A DNA stretch of 64,000 bases from a virus: positions 20,218-84,217 of the IMG/VR virus record IMGVR_UViG_3300017755_000003; one strand, given 5' to 3'. The position numbers and the translations under genes are program-made. The notes below the pieces were generated by a model. It was not told the origin of the DNA and searched no databases. It was given only the letters and a program-made list of their open reading frames with translations. Below, piece after piece: positions 36,501 through 43,382 of this stretch. Numbering within the stretch: position 1 is the stretch's first letter; every line of letters begins with the position of its first letter.

Positions 36501-36762
36501 TGCTAAACCATATATCTTTGAGCCAAATGATAAAATCACAAGAGATGAAATCAAAGCTCAAGCAGATAGCTTAATGTTAGAACTAGTAGGTCAAAGAGCA
36601 TTATATGACTTCTTAGTAGTGTGTGATGAATCAAACAACACACCTTCAAGAATTGATAGAAATGAGCTTTACTTGGATATAGCGATTGAGCCGGTGAAAG
36701 CAGTTGAGTTTATTTACATTCCGTTGAGACTCAAAAACACAGGTGAAATAGCACAACTATAA
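33511..36762 (+). CDS. 18: Tail sheath protein (gp18-like)
   Basis: A 1083-residue protein. The N-terminus (ALTSPGVQVSVIDES) and LFGDPT..YLGVANRAYVVRAD near residues 70-112 match the sheath family. Residues ~780-1080 carry the conserved sheath domain, with AYYAHRWV, RVFN-type and PWFAPAGTRRGGI lines and a LYSNKINPITFLTGAGLVNYGQKT block. It is much longer than T4 gp18 (659), with a large insert of repeated beta segments (residues ~115-740) that probably forms outer domains on the sheath. It contracts around the tube during injection. It is followed directly by the tube gene. Confidence 0.9.
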   Translation: MALTSPGVQVSVIDESFYTPAEPGTVPMIFVASAQDKQNASGTGTATGTQSKNAGVPYLITSQRELTELFGDPTFYTDSNNNALHGNELNEYGLQAAYSYLGVANRAYVVRADLNTTELIATATAPAANPADGTYWFDTANSVFGIFEWNSASASTTGGQSFSNKLPTVITDATKVTGGTPKTSVGAVGDYAIVATTTLNKFFYKNASGTWVQVGSSAWISSWATVTGTESNPTISNGATMSLNGSVVTSGGTALSDVVTGITAAGIAGVTSAVVDGKLEIYSTGADIVLAANASTLLAEIGLTAGTFKAPALTIAPHTSVPEYKSTDTAPKPTGSLWIKTTEPNLGAKWSVKKWNNTTQLWETAAAPIYSTNQAALYGLDKTGGGANLAVGALYINYNNAEDTIVGDFKIHRRVATGATSITSSIVAAQVTAGTYAFNIQETLVNNAALQADKTISVTTTGASSDADVIAGAINSAGFVNVGASVDASNRVVISHNDGGDFRIKDTGGVLALAGFSAYVDANSGTPNLYTAPTGDSTHDFVASNWQVLTYTASATAVTALTADKTLWYSSVVDEVDMMIHNGTTWVGYQDSTAPYFAAAAGDKTDPKGPIVSATEPTLQSDSTALKNGDLWISTADLENYPKIYKYNATTLKWVLVDNGDQTTEDGILFADARYNTAGANSSTAGSIEALLSSNFLDTDAPDPALYPKGMLLWNLRRSGFNVKKFVRNQVDTSGNNLRFGSGAGESMAGYYAHRWVTESANQANGSGSFGRKAQRKVVIQSLQAMVNSNQDIRDDQSRIFNLMACPGYSELIGEMVTLNTDRGLTAFVVGDLPFRLTADATTINNYATNVNLAVEDNDDGLVTSDEYMGTFYPSLFTSDNAGKNIVVPASHGILRTIALSDSVSFPWFAPAGTRRGGITNASSAGYIDAEGEFKAVALNTGQRDTLYSNKINPITFLTGAGLVNYGQKTRAKNASALDRINVARLVIYLRGQLDKLAKPYIFEPNDKITRDEIKAQADSLMLELVGQRALYDFLVVCDESNNTPSRIDRNELYLDIAIEPVKAVEFIYIPLRLKNTGEIAQL

Positions 36763-36765
36763 AAG

Positions 36766-36773
36766 GATAAATA
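36766..36773 (+). promoter_or_regulatory. T4-type late promoter box GATAAATA
   Basis: Between sheath and tube genes. Predicted start at 36779, followed by the ribosome site CAGGAG and the ATG at 36796. Confidence 0.6.
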
Positions 36774-36795
36774 GTTTAAACAGGAGATATTAACA

Positions 36796-37425
36796 ATGGC
36801 AATTTCAACACTATCAAAAATTACAGTCCCATTAGATTCTAGTGCATCTAGTTCTAATCAGGGCTTGTTGATGCCCAAACTCCAGTATCGCTTTAGAGTG
36901 AGCCTGGAAAATTTTGGAGTTTCAACACCAACAACAGAACTAACAAAACAAGTTGTAGACGTAACTAGACCAAACGTAAGTTTCGAACAGATTACAGTTG
37001 ATGTATACAACTCAAGAGTATACCTAGCAGGTAAACATACTTGGGAACCAATTACATTAAACTTAAGAGAAGATGTTTCAAACAACGTACAAAAACTAGT
37101 TGGTGAACAACTACAGAAACAATTTGATTTCTTTGAACAATCAAGTGCGGCTTCAGGTAGCGATTACAAATTCGTTACAAGAATCGAAATACTTGATGGT
37201 GGTAACGGAATCAATACAGCAAACGTTTTAGAAACATTTGAATTGTATGGTTGTTACTTAGAAAGTGCTAACTACAATACATTAGCATACGCAACTAACG
37301 ATCCAGTAACTGTAGCATTAGCTATCAGATACGATAATGCAATACAAAGTCCACAAGGAACTGGCGTAGGTACAGCAGTAGGTAGAACTGTTAATACGTT
37401 AATTACAGGTGGTGGATCTACATAA
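36796..37425 (+). CDS. 19: Tail tube protein (gp19-like)
   Basis: A 209-residue protein with PKLQYRFRVSLENFG near residue 27, PNVSFEQITVDVYNSRVYLAGKHTWEPITLNLR near 62-95 and LETFELYGCYLESANYNTLAY near 148, all matching tail tube gp19. It forms the inner tube through which DNA passes. A strong terminator hairpin follows, giving the tube its own high-level transcript. Confidence 0.9.
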   Translation: MAISTLSKITVPLDSSASSSNQGLLMPKLQYRFRVSLENFGVSTPTTELTKQVVDVTRPNVSFEQITVDVYNSRVYLAGKHTWEPITLNLREDVSNNVQKLVGEQLQKQFDFFEQSSAASGSDYKFVTRIEILDGGNGINTANVLETFELYGCYLESANYNTLAYATNDPVTVALAIRYDNAIQSPQGTGVGTAVGRTVNTLITGGGST

Positions 37426-37460
37426 GATCTATAATTAAGTAATATTTCCTGAATATTTAA

Positions 37461-37493
37461 AGGGGGCTCTTTTTATTAAGAGCTCCTTTTTTA
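37461..37493 (+). terminator. Rho-independent terminator after tail tube gene
   Basis: Stem GGGGCTCTT / AAGAGCTCC (one wobble) with a loop of TTTATT-type bases, followed by six T residues (CTTTTTT). It ends the sheath-tube transcript. Confidence 0.85.
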
Positions 37494-37516
37494 TTATCTG
37501 CGTACTTTATTTTTTA

Positions 37517-37524
37517 GATAAATA
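37517..37524 (+). promoter_or_regulatory. T4-type late promoter box GATAAATA; leaderless geometry
   Basis: The box is followed by exactly five bases (TTAGT) and then the ATG at 37530, so the predicted start is the A of the start codon. No ribosome site is present upstream of that ATG. Confidence 0.6.
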
Positions 37525-37529
37525 TTAGT

Positions 37530-38912
37530 ATGGCAAATAAATTAAACGGTTTTTTGGATAATGTAGTTAGTGGTGCTTTAAGCCCAAAAGGTAACCTTGG
37601 TGACTTTGCTCACGGTGCCAGACTATATGTAGATGACGCACACAGGTTATCTCCCAAACATAAATTTTTATATCACGTAAGTTTTAACTTGAATCCTGTT
37701 GCAGTGAAAATTATTCCGCAACTAGAAACAAGAGAAATTAATATGCTCGTAAAGAGTGTTGACTTACCTAAGTATTCTATTAGTACTACACTTAAACATC
37801 AGTACAATAAGAAAGCAAACTTACAAACAAGATTAGATTACGATCCAATTAATATAGTATTCCATGATGATAACTATGGACAGGTTACTGCTATGTGGGA
37901 AGCCTACTATCGTTATTATTACAAAGATGGTAACTATGCTTCATTAAACGGAAGTTCAGATCCTGTTACGACATCAGGTGCATATCAAAGATCAAATACA
38001 TATCAAGCTGAAGGTAATCATTATAGATACGGACTAGACAACGACAGTCATTCACACTTCTTTGAAAGCATACAAATTTATCAACTACACAGACATAGAT
38101 ATACTTGTTTTACTTTAGTTAACCCTATCATTAGTGAATGGGGTCACGATACAATGGAAAACAGTTCAAGTGATCCTGTGCAGAACACTATGCAGGTACA
38201 ATATGAAACTGTATGGTATGCAAGAGGCGGAGTTGAAGAAGGAGCTTCACCTAAGTCATTTGGAGCGGCAAGTGGACACTATGATAAGATGCCATCACCT
38301 AATTCATTAGCAGGTGGCGGTGCGGCTAACTTGTTTGGCCAAGGTGGTATAGCCGCAGGGGCGGCAGATGTGTTTGGAGACATTACAAGTGGACAAGCAT
38401 TTAGTTCTCCAGCAAGTTTCTTAGGTACAGTTTTAAAAACTGGAAGTGTTATAGGTAACGCAAAACAATTAAGTAAAGAAGGATTGCGTGAAGAAGGCTT
38501 TGGTATATTAAAAGATCAAATAGGTAAGGCAGGAGGCATTGACGTAAGTGGTGTTGCCAACACAGCATTTCCTAAAGGAATAAGTGCAGGCAACTTTGAT
38601 GTTACTACAGCAGTTGCAGGTATGGCGGCAGGTGCGGCAGTGGTAAGTCAACTTAAAGGTGGATCATTAAGTAGTGTAACGTCTTTAGTTAGTAGCAATC
38701 CAGGTATACTAGACAGCATTACTAAAGCAGAAGGATTTAAAAAGGCACACCTAGCTTCAGGTGGTGATGCAACTCCAGATGCAATTTCAAGTGCATGGAA
38801 TAGTGCCACTTCATCAGCCAAGGAGGCCTACAATGCGGTAACTAAAGGTAACTTGAATTCAATATCTAATAAGAATACATACAATATTAAAGACGGAGGC
38901 ACTTATACATAA
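37530..38912 (+). CDS. Tail-tube/baseplate-tube-like structural protein
   Basis: A 460-residue protein. The N-terminal half has lines typical of gp19-fold proteins: LYHVSFNLNP, REINMLVKSVDLPKYSI, QTRLDYDPINIVFHDDN and MQVQYETVWYARGG. These suggest a tube initiator or terminator role similar to gp48 or gp54 of T4, though I cannot assign which. The C-terminal half is low-complexity Ala/Gly/Ser (LAGGGAANLFGQGGIAAGAADVFG...). Its TAA overlaps the next ATG. It probably has a leaderless late transcript. Confidence 0.6.
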   Translation: MANKLNGFLDNVVSGALSPKGNLGDFAHGARLYVDDAHRLSPKHKFLYHVSFNLNPVAVKIIPQLETREINMLVKSVDLPKYSISTTLKHQYNKKANLQTRLDYDPINIVFHDDNYGQVTAMWEAYYRYYYKDGNYASLNGSSDPVTTSGAYQRSNTYQAEGNHYRYGLDNDSHSHFFESIQIYQLHRHRYTCFTLVNPIISEWGHDTMENSSSDPVQNTMQVQYETVWYARGGVEEGASPKSFGAASGHYDKMPSPNSLAGGGAANLFGQGGIAAGAADVFGDITSGQAFSSPASFLGTVLKTGSVIGNAKQLSKEGLREEGFGILKDQIGKAGGIDVSGVANTAFPKGISAGNFDVTTAVAGMAAGAAVVSQLKGGSLSSVTSLVSSNPGILDSITKAEGFKKAHLASGGDATPDAISSAWNSATSSAKEAYNAVTKGNLNSISNKNTYNIKDGGTYT

Positions 38913-39274
38913 TGCCAAACATTCCAGCAAAGAAATTAGGAACTACAGAAAAAGTTAAAAAGTTTTTTAGCGAATATTACTCAGCACCTTTAGAATTTCC
39001 TTCAAACGAAGTTGATGCTGTAGTAGGTTTTTTTGAAACAAGAGGCTTTGAAAGATTATCTGCACAAACAATAGGTGCAGTACTAATGAGACAAGCAAAG
39101 ATAGACGACATAAAAGTTTTTGAATTGCTTGACACACTAAAAGGTTTCGATGAAATACAACTGTCGTCAGTAGTAACAGAAACATTAAATTACAATAGAC
39201 AAAAAATTAGTTCACTAGGCTACAAAGTAGACCAATCACAAAATAAATTAGAAACTAGAAACATACTGGTATAA
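38912..39274 (+). CDS. Conserved T4-like marine phage virion protein, function unknown
   Basis: A 120-residue mostly helical protein. The central part (SNEVDAVVGFFETRGFERLSAQTIGAVLMRQAKID) and LLDTLKGFDEIQLSSVV are lines I associate with a family found between tube and head-completion genes of marine T4-like phages. Its ATG overlaps the preceding TAA by one base (TAATG). It is probably a minor tail or neck component. Confidence 0.5.
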   Translation: MPNIPAKKLGTTEKVKKFFSEYYSAPLEFPSNEVDAVVGFFETRGFERLSAQTIGAVLMRQAKIDDIKVFELLDTLKGFDEIQLSSVVTETLNYNRQKISSLGYKVDQSQNKLETRNILV

Positions 39275-39278
39275 GCTC

Positions 39279-39719
39279 ATGGCAAGTAAGTTTGCACAAG
39301 GTAGATACAGCATGAAGCACCCAGACAAGTACTTGGGTAACAAGACTCCTTTGTATAGATCAAGTTGGGAATTTGCTTTTATGAAGTTCTGTGATGAGTC
39401 ACCTAGTGTAAGCAAGTGGGCAAGTGAGGCAGTAAAGATTCCTTACAAAAATCCTTTAACAGGTAAGATGACTGTTTACGTTCCAGACTTTATGATACAG
39501 TATACAGATGCAAAAGGTAAACAACACGCAGAGCTTATAGAAGTTAAACCTGAAAATCAAATGAAGTTAAAGGAAGTAGGTAGAGATAAATTTAGACAGG
39601 CACAGTACGTACAGAATGTTGCAAAGTGGGAAGCCGCCAGACATTGGTGTAAGAATAAAAAGATCTTTTTCAGAGTAATTACAGAAAAAGATATCTTCCA
39701 TCAGGGGAAGAGAAAATGA
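39279..39719 (+). CDS. 4: Head completion protein (gp4-like)
   Basis: A 146-residue protein with YRSSWEFAFMKFCDESPSVSKWASEAVKIPY near residues 26-56, YVPDFMIQY, ELIEVKPENQ and VAKWEAARHWCKNKKIFFRVITE, matching T4 gp4 block by block. The family shares the TnsA-like endonuclease fold, and gp4 is needed to make heads competent for tail joining. The gene order tail, gp4, then gp16 fits late functions. Confidence is high. Confidence 0.88.
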   Translation: MASKFAQGRYSMKHPDKYLGNKTPLYRSSWEFAFMKFCDESPSVSKWASEAVKIPYKNPLTGKMTVYVPDFMIQYTDAKGKQHAELIEVKPENQMKLKEVGRDKFRQAQYVQNVAKWEAARHWCKNKKIFFRVITEKDIFHQGKRK

Positions 39720-39725
39720 GGGTAA

Positions 39726-39962
39726 ATGATAATCCACGCATTCGTGTTAGTTGTAGTTTTGGGAACAGGAGACGATCGTAGGGAACAACCAAATCCAATG
39801 TACTTTAGAAGTATAGATGTATGTCAGTATTATGCTCGACGCATACCTAGACAATACGGAAATTACGGTAATAAACATTTGGTTCCTGCAAAAGATCGTA
39901 TAACTGCATACTGCAAACCAACAAGTGTTGACGATTCAAAGACGTTAGTTTACGATCATTAA
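39726..39962 (+). CDS. Small conserved phage protein with N-terminal hydrophobic segment
   Basis: A 78-residue protein. Residues 1-13 (MIIHAFVLVVVLG) could be a short signal peptide or membrane anchor. Three cysteines follow (VCQYYARR, AYCKP). Similar small proteins sit next to gp4 in other marine T4-like phages. The role is unknown. Confidence 0.5.
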   Translation: MIIHAFVLVVVLGTGDDRREQPNPMYFRSIDVCQYYARRIPRQYGNYGNKHLVPAKDRITAYCKPTSVDDSKTLVYDH

Positions 39963-39966
39963 ATGG

Positions 39967-39974
39967 ACTAAATA
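39967..39974 (+). promoter_or_regulatory. T4-type late promoter box ACTAAATA
   Basis: In the gap before the small terminase gene, predicted start at 39980, ATG at 40002. No clear ribosome site lies between them. Confidence 0.45.
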
Positions 39975-40001
39975 ATAGTAGCATATAATGGATTTAAAAA
40001 T

Positions 40002-40496
40002 ATGACCAAAAAATTAGAAGAACTACTTAACTTACCTGAAAGCCAGGATATAATAAAGGCTGATAAGGAAAAGGCTGACTCCAAGGAGAAAGCAGTAGTT
40101 GAGCAAAAAGAAGACTTCCGTGAAATAGCTGAACTAGATAAAATTAGTGCGGCACTACCACAAGTTAAGGGTCTGGGTGAACTAGCTGACAAAGAGCTAA
40201 ACGAAGTAGCAGACAAGGCCATGACTGCATATGATGATCTTATGGATTTAGGTATGAACGTAGAATCACGTTATAGTGGTCGTGTATTTGAGGTTGCAGG
40301 ACAGATGCTTAAAACTAATTTAGACGCCAAAACTGTAAAGCTACAGAACAAACTTAAGATGGTTGAACTGCAATTAAAGAAAGAAAAGCAGGATAAAGAA
40401 GGTGGAATTGATGGCGAGTCACTTGTAAATGGCGAAGGATACGTAGTAACTGACCGTAACTCTTTGCTTGATAAATTGAAAAACATGGATAAATAA
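40002..40496 (+). CDS. 16: Terminase small subunit (gp16-like)
   Basis: A 164-residue, mostly helical acidic protein. ADKAMTAYDDLMDLGMNVESRYSGRVFEVAGQMLKTNLDAKTVKLQNKLKMVELQLKKE at residues ~70-130 matches the gp16 core (AYDDL..L...ESPRAFEV..Q..K...D...KL..L..KMKEL). gp16 regulates gp17 and marks DNA for packaging. It lies upstream of gp17 with two small head proteins between. Its stop overlaps a late promoter for the next gene. Confidence 0.72.
   Translation: MTKKLEELLNLPESQDIIKADKEKADSKEKAVVEQKEDFREIAELDKISAALPQVKGLGELADKELNEVADKAMTAYDDLMDLGMNVESRYSGRVFEVAGQMLKTNLDAKTVKLQNKLKMVELQLKKEKQDKEGGIDGESLVNGEGYVVTDRNSLLDKLKNMDK
40488..40495 (+). promoter_or_regulatory. T4-type late promoter box GATAAATA
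   Basis: Overlaps the end of gp16. Predicted start at 40501, followed by AAGGAAA and the ATG at 40514. Confidence 0.55.
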
Positions 40497-40513
40497 ACAT
40501 ATAAGGAAATACA

Positions 40514-41080
40514 ATGAAGAACTTTGAAACATATCTAACTGAAGCAAAAAAGACTTATAAGTTTAAGTTTGGTATTGCTGGGGACTTACCAGAAGGTTTT
40601 ACAGACAGTTGCGAAAGCTGTATGCAAAAATTTGGCCTTGTTAACATGACGCCACCTAAGAAGACTCCAATTCAAGAACGTCCATTAGACTTTCCTAAAT
40701 TACAAAATGTAGAGACTCACTACTTTGAAGTGGAATTGTCATATCCAACTACTGCACAAATACTAGGTGAATATATTTCACAAGTAACAGGAGTTGATCC
40801 AGCTTATATTTGTTTACGTGATGCAGAAGCACCACAAGAAGAATACCAAGACAAAGATTACAAACAAATTTACGAGCCTAAGTTAGGTTCAGAGATGGAA
40901 TCAGCTGATCCAGATGCACAAAAACAAGTAGCAGGTAATAGAGTGATGGACTTACTTAAAGAGCTTGAAGCTACTAGAAAAGATCGTGCAAACGATCCAA
41001 GTGTAGCAAGTGAGCCAGATAAAGAACAAAAACACGACATGGGTGAAGTTAGTACAACTAGTCCAGTAGGGAGCAAATAA
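40514..41080 (+). CDS. Virion/head protein with N-terminal capsid-targeting-like peptide
   Basis: A 188-residue protein. The first ten residues (MKNFETYLTE) parallel the T4 capsid-targeting sequence of internal protein III (MKTYQEFIAE), ending in L-x-E followed by Ala, the prohead protease gp21 cleavage motif. Predicted cleavage is after Glu10. The body has a metal-type pair (CESC near 38) and acidic tail (SEPDKEQKHD). It lies between gp16 and gp17 and overlaps the next gene by one base. It is possibly an internal head protein injected with DNA. Confidence 0.55.
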   Translation: MKNFETYLTEAKKTYKFKFGIAGDLPEGFTDSCESCMQKFGLVNMTPPKKTPIQERPLDFPKLQNVETHYFEVELSYPTTAQILGEYISQVTGVDPAYICLRDAEAPQEEYQDKDYKQIYEPKLGSEMESADPDAQKQVAGNRVMDLLKELEATRKDRANDPSVASEPDKEQKHDMGEVSTTSPVGSK

Positions 41081-41709
41081 TGAAAGCAAAAGATATTTAC
41101 AAAAAAATTGATTCATTAAATGAAGCTGTAAACATGAGCATTTCGATGTCAGGTGAAACTGCTGATGACGTAGCAACATTAATGAAGATGGTAAAGGACG
41201 CAGGCGGTAAGCCAGAGATAATGGCGCCTATGCCGAAACTGTCACCAAGAGATGACATAGAAAAAAGTTTAAAGGTAATGGATTTACCTATGCCACCAAA
41301 AGATGGTCCAGAGATGGGCGACATGGAGCCAGGTTGCGAAGATGAAGTAGCACAAGAAGGCGAAGGCGAATGGGACAATTCACCAGATGAGCAACACCAA
41401 GACACAGCTTATATGCAAAATGATTTAGCAGGTGGATTAAACAGACAGAAAAAATCTTATCCAAAAGTTGCAGGCGGAGATAATCCAATGGCACTTGAAG
41501 ATGAAATTAGAGCTGAGCTACACGCAAAACTTTCAGAAGTAATGAAAGAAGATAAAGAAGCTAAATTTGACGAAGCTGGTTGTGGAAAGAAAATGAAAAA
41601 ACTTAACGCAAGTGGCTGTACAAAAAACGAAATGAAGAAAAAAATAACTGCTGAGTATGGTTGCGATAGTAAGAAGTTTGAAAAACTATACGCAAGTCAT
41701 TGCGGTTAA
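41080..41709 (+). CDS. Putative internal head protein with N-terminal LxE motif
   Basis: A 209-residue acidic protein. MKAKDIYKKIDSLNEA carries SLNE at residues 12-15, another L-x-E followed by Ala, consistent with a cleaved N-terminal targeting peptide. A low-complexity acidic middle (Glu, Asp, Gly, Met, Pro) is followed by a C-terminal basic part with CGKKMKKLNASGC...YGCDSKKFEKLYASHC. Four cysteines in that tail could bind metal. It ends just before a strong terminator. Confidence 0.5.
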   Translation: MKAKDIYKKIDSLNEAVNMSISMSGETADDVATLMKMVKDAGGKPEIMAPMPKLSPRDDIEKSLKVMDLPMPPKDGPEMGDMEPGCEDEVAQEGEGEWDNSPDEQHQDTAYMQNDLAGGLNRQKKSYPKVAGGDNPMALEDEIRAELHAKLSEVMKEDKEAKFDEAGCGKKMKKLNASGCTKNEMKKKITAEYGCDSKKFEKLYASHCG

Positions 41710-41739
41710 TTAACTAATTTCCTCCCAATTAGTAAAACC

Positions 41740-41764
41740 AAATAGCGTCTTCGGACGCTATTTT
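41740..41764 (+). terminator. Hairpin terminator with UUCG tetraloop
   Basis: AAATAGCGTC, loop TTCG, GACGCTATTTT: a 10-bp perfect stem whose 3' arm ends in T residues. It isolates the gp16-region transcript from the gp17 promoter five bases downstream. Confidence 0.85.
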
Positions 41765-41768
41765 CACC

Positions 41769-41776
41769 TATAAATA
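41769..41776 (+). promoter_or_regulatory. T4-type late promoter box TATAAATA; leaderless geometry
   Basis: Perfect consensus, five bases (CTAGT) before the gp17 ATG at 41782. Because T4 late boxes span -13 to -6, the predicted start is the A of the ATG. The box follows a terminator, so read-through from upstream is limited. Confidence 0.7.
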
Positions 41777-41781
41777 CTAGT

Positions 41782-43374
41782 ATGGCAACTACAAAAAGTC
41801 TAGACGGTGTTCTAACCAAAAAAGCACACCAACGTGAAAAGTTTAATGAAGCAGGAATTGAGGAACTAAAGAAATGTATAGATCCTGATACAGGGTATCT
41901 ATATTTTTGTCAAAAGTTTTTTCATATACAACATCCTGTTGACGGAAAGGTTATGTTTGATCCTTTTCAGTATCAAGAACGTTTACTAGAAAGTTATCAC
42001 AATCACAGATTTAATATTAATATGTTGCCAAGACAAAGTGGCAAGACAACTACTGCCGCGGCATACTTGTTATGGTATGCTATGTTTCATCCAGATCAAA
42101 CAATACTAATTGCCGCACACAAATACACAGGTGCTCAAGAGATCATGCAACGTATTAGATACGGATATGAATTATGTCCTGATAGCATTAGGGCAGGTGT
42201 AACAAACTACAACAAAGGTTCAATGGAATTTGAGAATGGTAGTAGAATAGTTAGTGCTACTACAACAGGTAACACAGGAAGAGGTATGTCAATATCTTTA
42301 CTATACTGTGATGAGTTTGCATTTGTTAATCCAAGTATTGCAGATGAATTTTGGACTTCGATATCTCCAACACTAGCAACAGGTGGTCGTGCAATTATCA
42401 CAAGCACACCTAACTCAGATGAAGATACGTTTGCTATTATATGGAAAGAATCACAAAACAAGTTTGATGAAAGTGGCAACGAAAGTTTAATAGGTACTAA
42501 CGGCTTTCATGGCTTTACTGCTAAATGGGACGAACATCCTGATAGAGATGAAGACTGGGCTAAAGTAGAAGTAGGTAGAATTGGTGAAGAAAGATTTAGA
42601 CGCGAGTATGGTTGTGAATTCTTAGTTTATGACGAAACACTTATTAACAGTATTAAACTTTCTAGTTTAGAAGGTACCGAGCCTACAATGAATATGGGGC
42701 AAACACGTTGGTATGGTAAGCCAGAAGGTAATAGCACTTATGTTGTTGCACTAGATCCTGCTATGGGAACAGGTGGCGACTTTGCCGCTATTGAAGTATT
42801 TGAATTGCCAACATATAAACAAGTTGCTGAATGGCGACACAACACTACACCAATACCTGCACAGATAAGAATATTAAAAGACATTTGTAATTATATAAAA
42901 GAATGCTGTCAAAATGATGGACAAAACATCTATTGGTCAGTAGAAAACAACAGCATCGGAGAAGGTGCATTGATAGTTATTAGAGACATGGGCGAAGAGA
43001 ATATACCAGGTATGTGTGTATCAGAACCCATTAGAAAAGGTCATGTACGTAAGTTTAGAAAAGGATTTAACACTACACACAGCACAAAGATAAGTGCTTG
43101 TACTAGATTAAAAAACATGGTTGAAAACGACAAGCTAACAATAAACAGCAAAGTATTAATAAGTGAACTTAAGGCTTTTGTTGCTAGTGGTAGTAGTTTT
43201 AAAGCAAAACCAGGTGAAACAGACGATCTAGTGAGTGCTTGTTTACTGAGTATGCGTATCATGGCAGTATTAAAAGATTGGGATCCTAGAGTGTATGAAA
43301 CCTTCAATCAAGCGGATACAGGCGACGATGCAACACCGCCCATGCCTATATTTGTTTCAACAAACATAAGATAA
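41782..43374 (+). CDS. 17: Terminase large subunit (gp17-like)
   Basis: A 530-residue packaging motor. Walker A is at residues 83-90 (PRQSGKTT), Walker B at 172-177 (LLYCDE), and the coupling STPN at 207-210. The C-terminal RNase H-like nuclease shows Asp324 (VALDPAMG), Glu387 (WSVENNS) and the terminal Asp cluster in GETDDLVSACLL. It drives DNA into the prohead and cuts it. The N-terminus is compact compared with T4 (610). The gene appears to be transcribed from a leaderless late promoter. Confidence 0.95.
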   Translation: MATTKSLDGVLTKKAHQREKFNEAGIEELKKCIDPDTGYLYFCQKFFHIQHPVDGKVMFDPFQYQERLLESYHNHRFNINMLPRQSGKTTTAAAYLLWYAMFHPDQTILIAAHKYTGAQEIMQRIRYGYELCPDSIRAGVTNYNKGSMEFENGSRIVSATTTGNTGRGMSISLLYCDEFAFVNPSIADEFWTSISPTLATGGRAIITSTPNSDEDTFAIIWKESQNKFDESGNESLIGTNGFHGFTAKWDEHPDRDEDWAKVEVGRIGEERFRREYGCEFLVYDETLINSIKLSSLEGTEPTMNMGQTRWYGKPEGNSTYVVALDPAMGTGGDFAAIEVFELPTYKQVAEWRHNTTPIPAQIRILKDICNYIKECCQNDGQNIYWSVENNSIGEGALIVIRDMGEENIPGMCVSEPIRKGHVRKFRKGFNTTHSTKISACTRLKNMVENDKLTINSKVLISELKAFVASGSSFKAKPGETDDLVSACLLSMRIMAVLKDWDPRVYETFNQADTGDDATPPMPIFVSTNIR

Positions 43375-43377
43375 ATA
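43370..43377 (+). promoter_or_regulatory. T4-type late promoter box GATAAATA; leaderless geometry
   Basis: Overlaps the gp17 stop codon. Five bases (GTTAT) separate it from the ATG at 43383, with no ribosome site, so the predicted start is the A of the ATG. Confidence 0.6.
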
Positions 43378-43382
43378 GTTAT

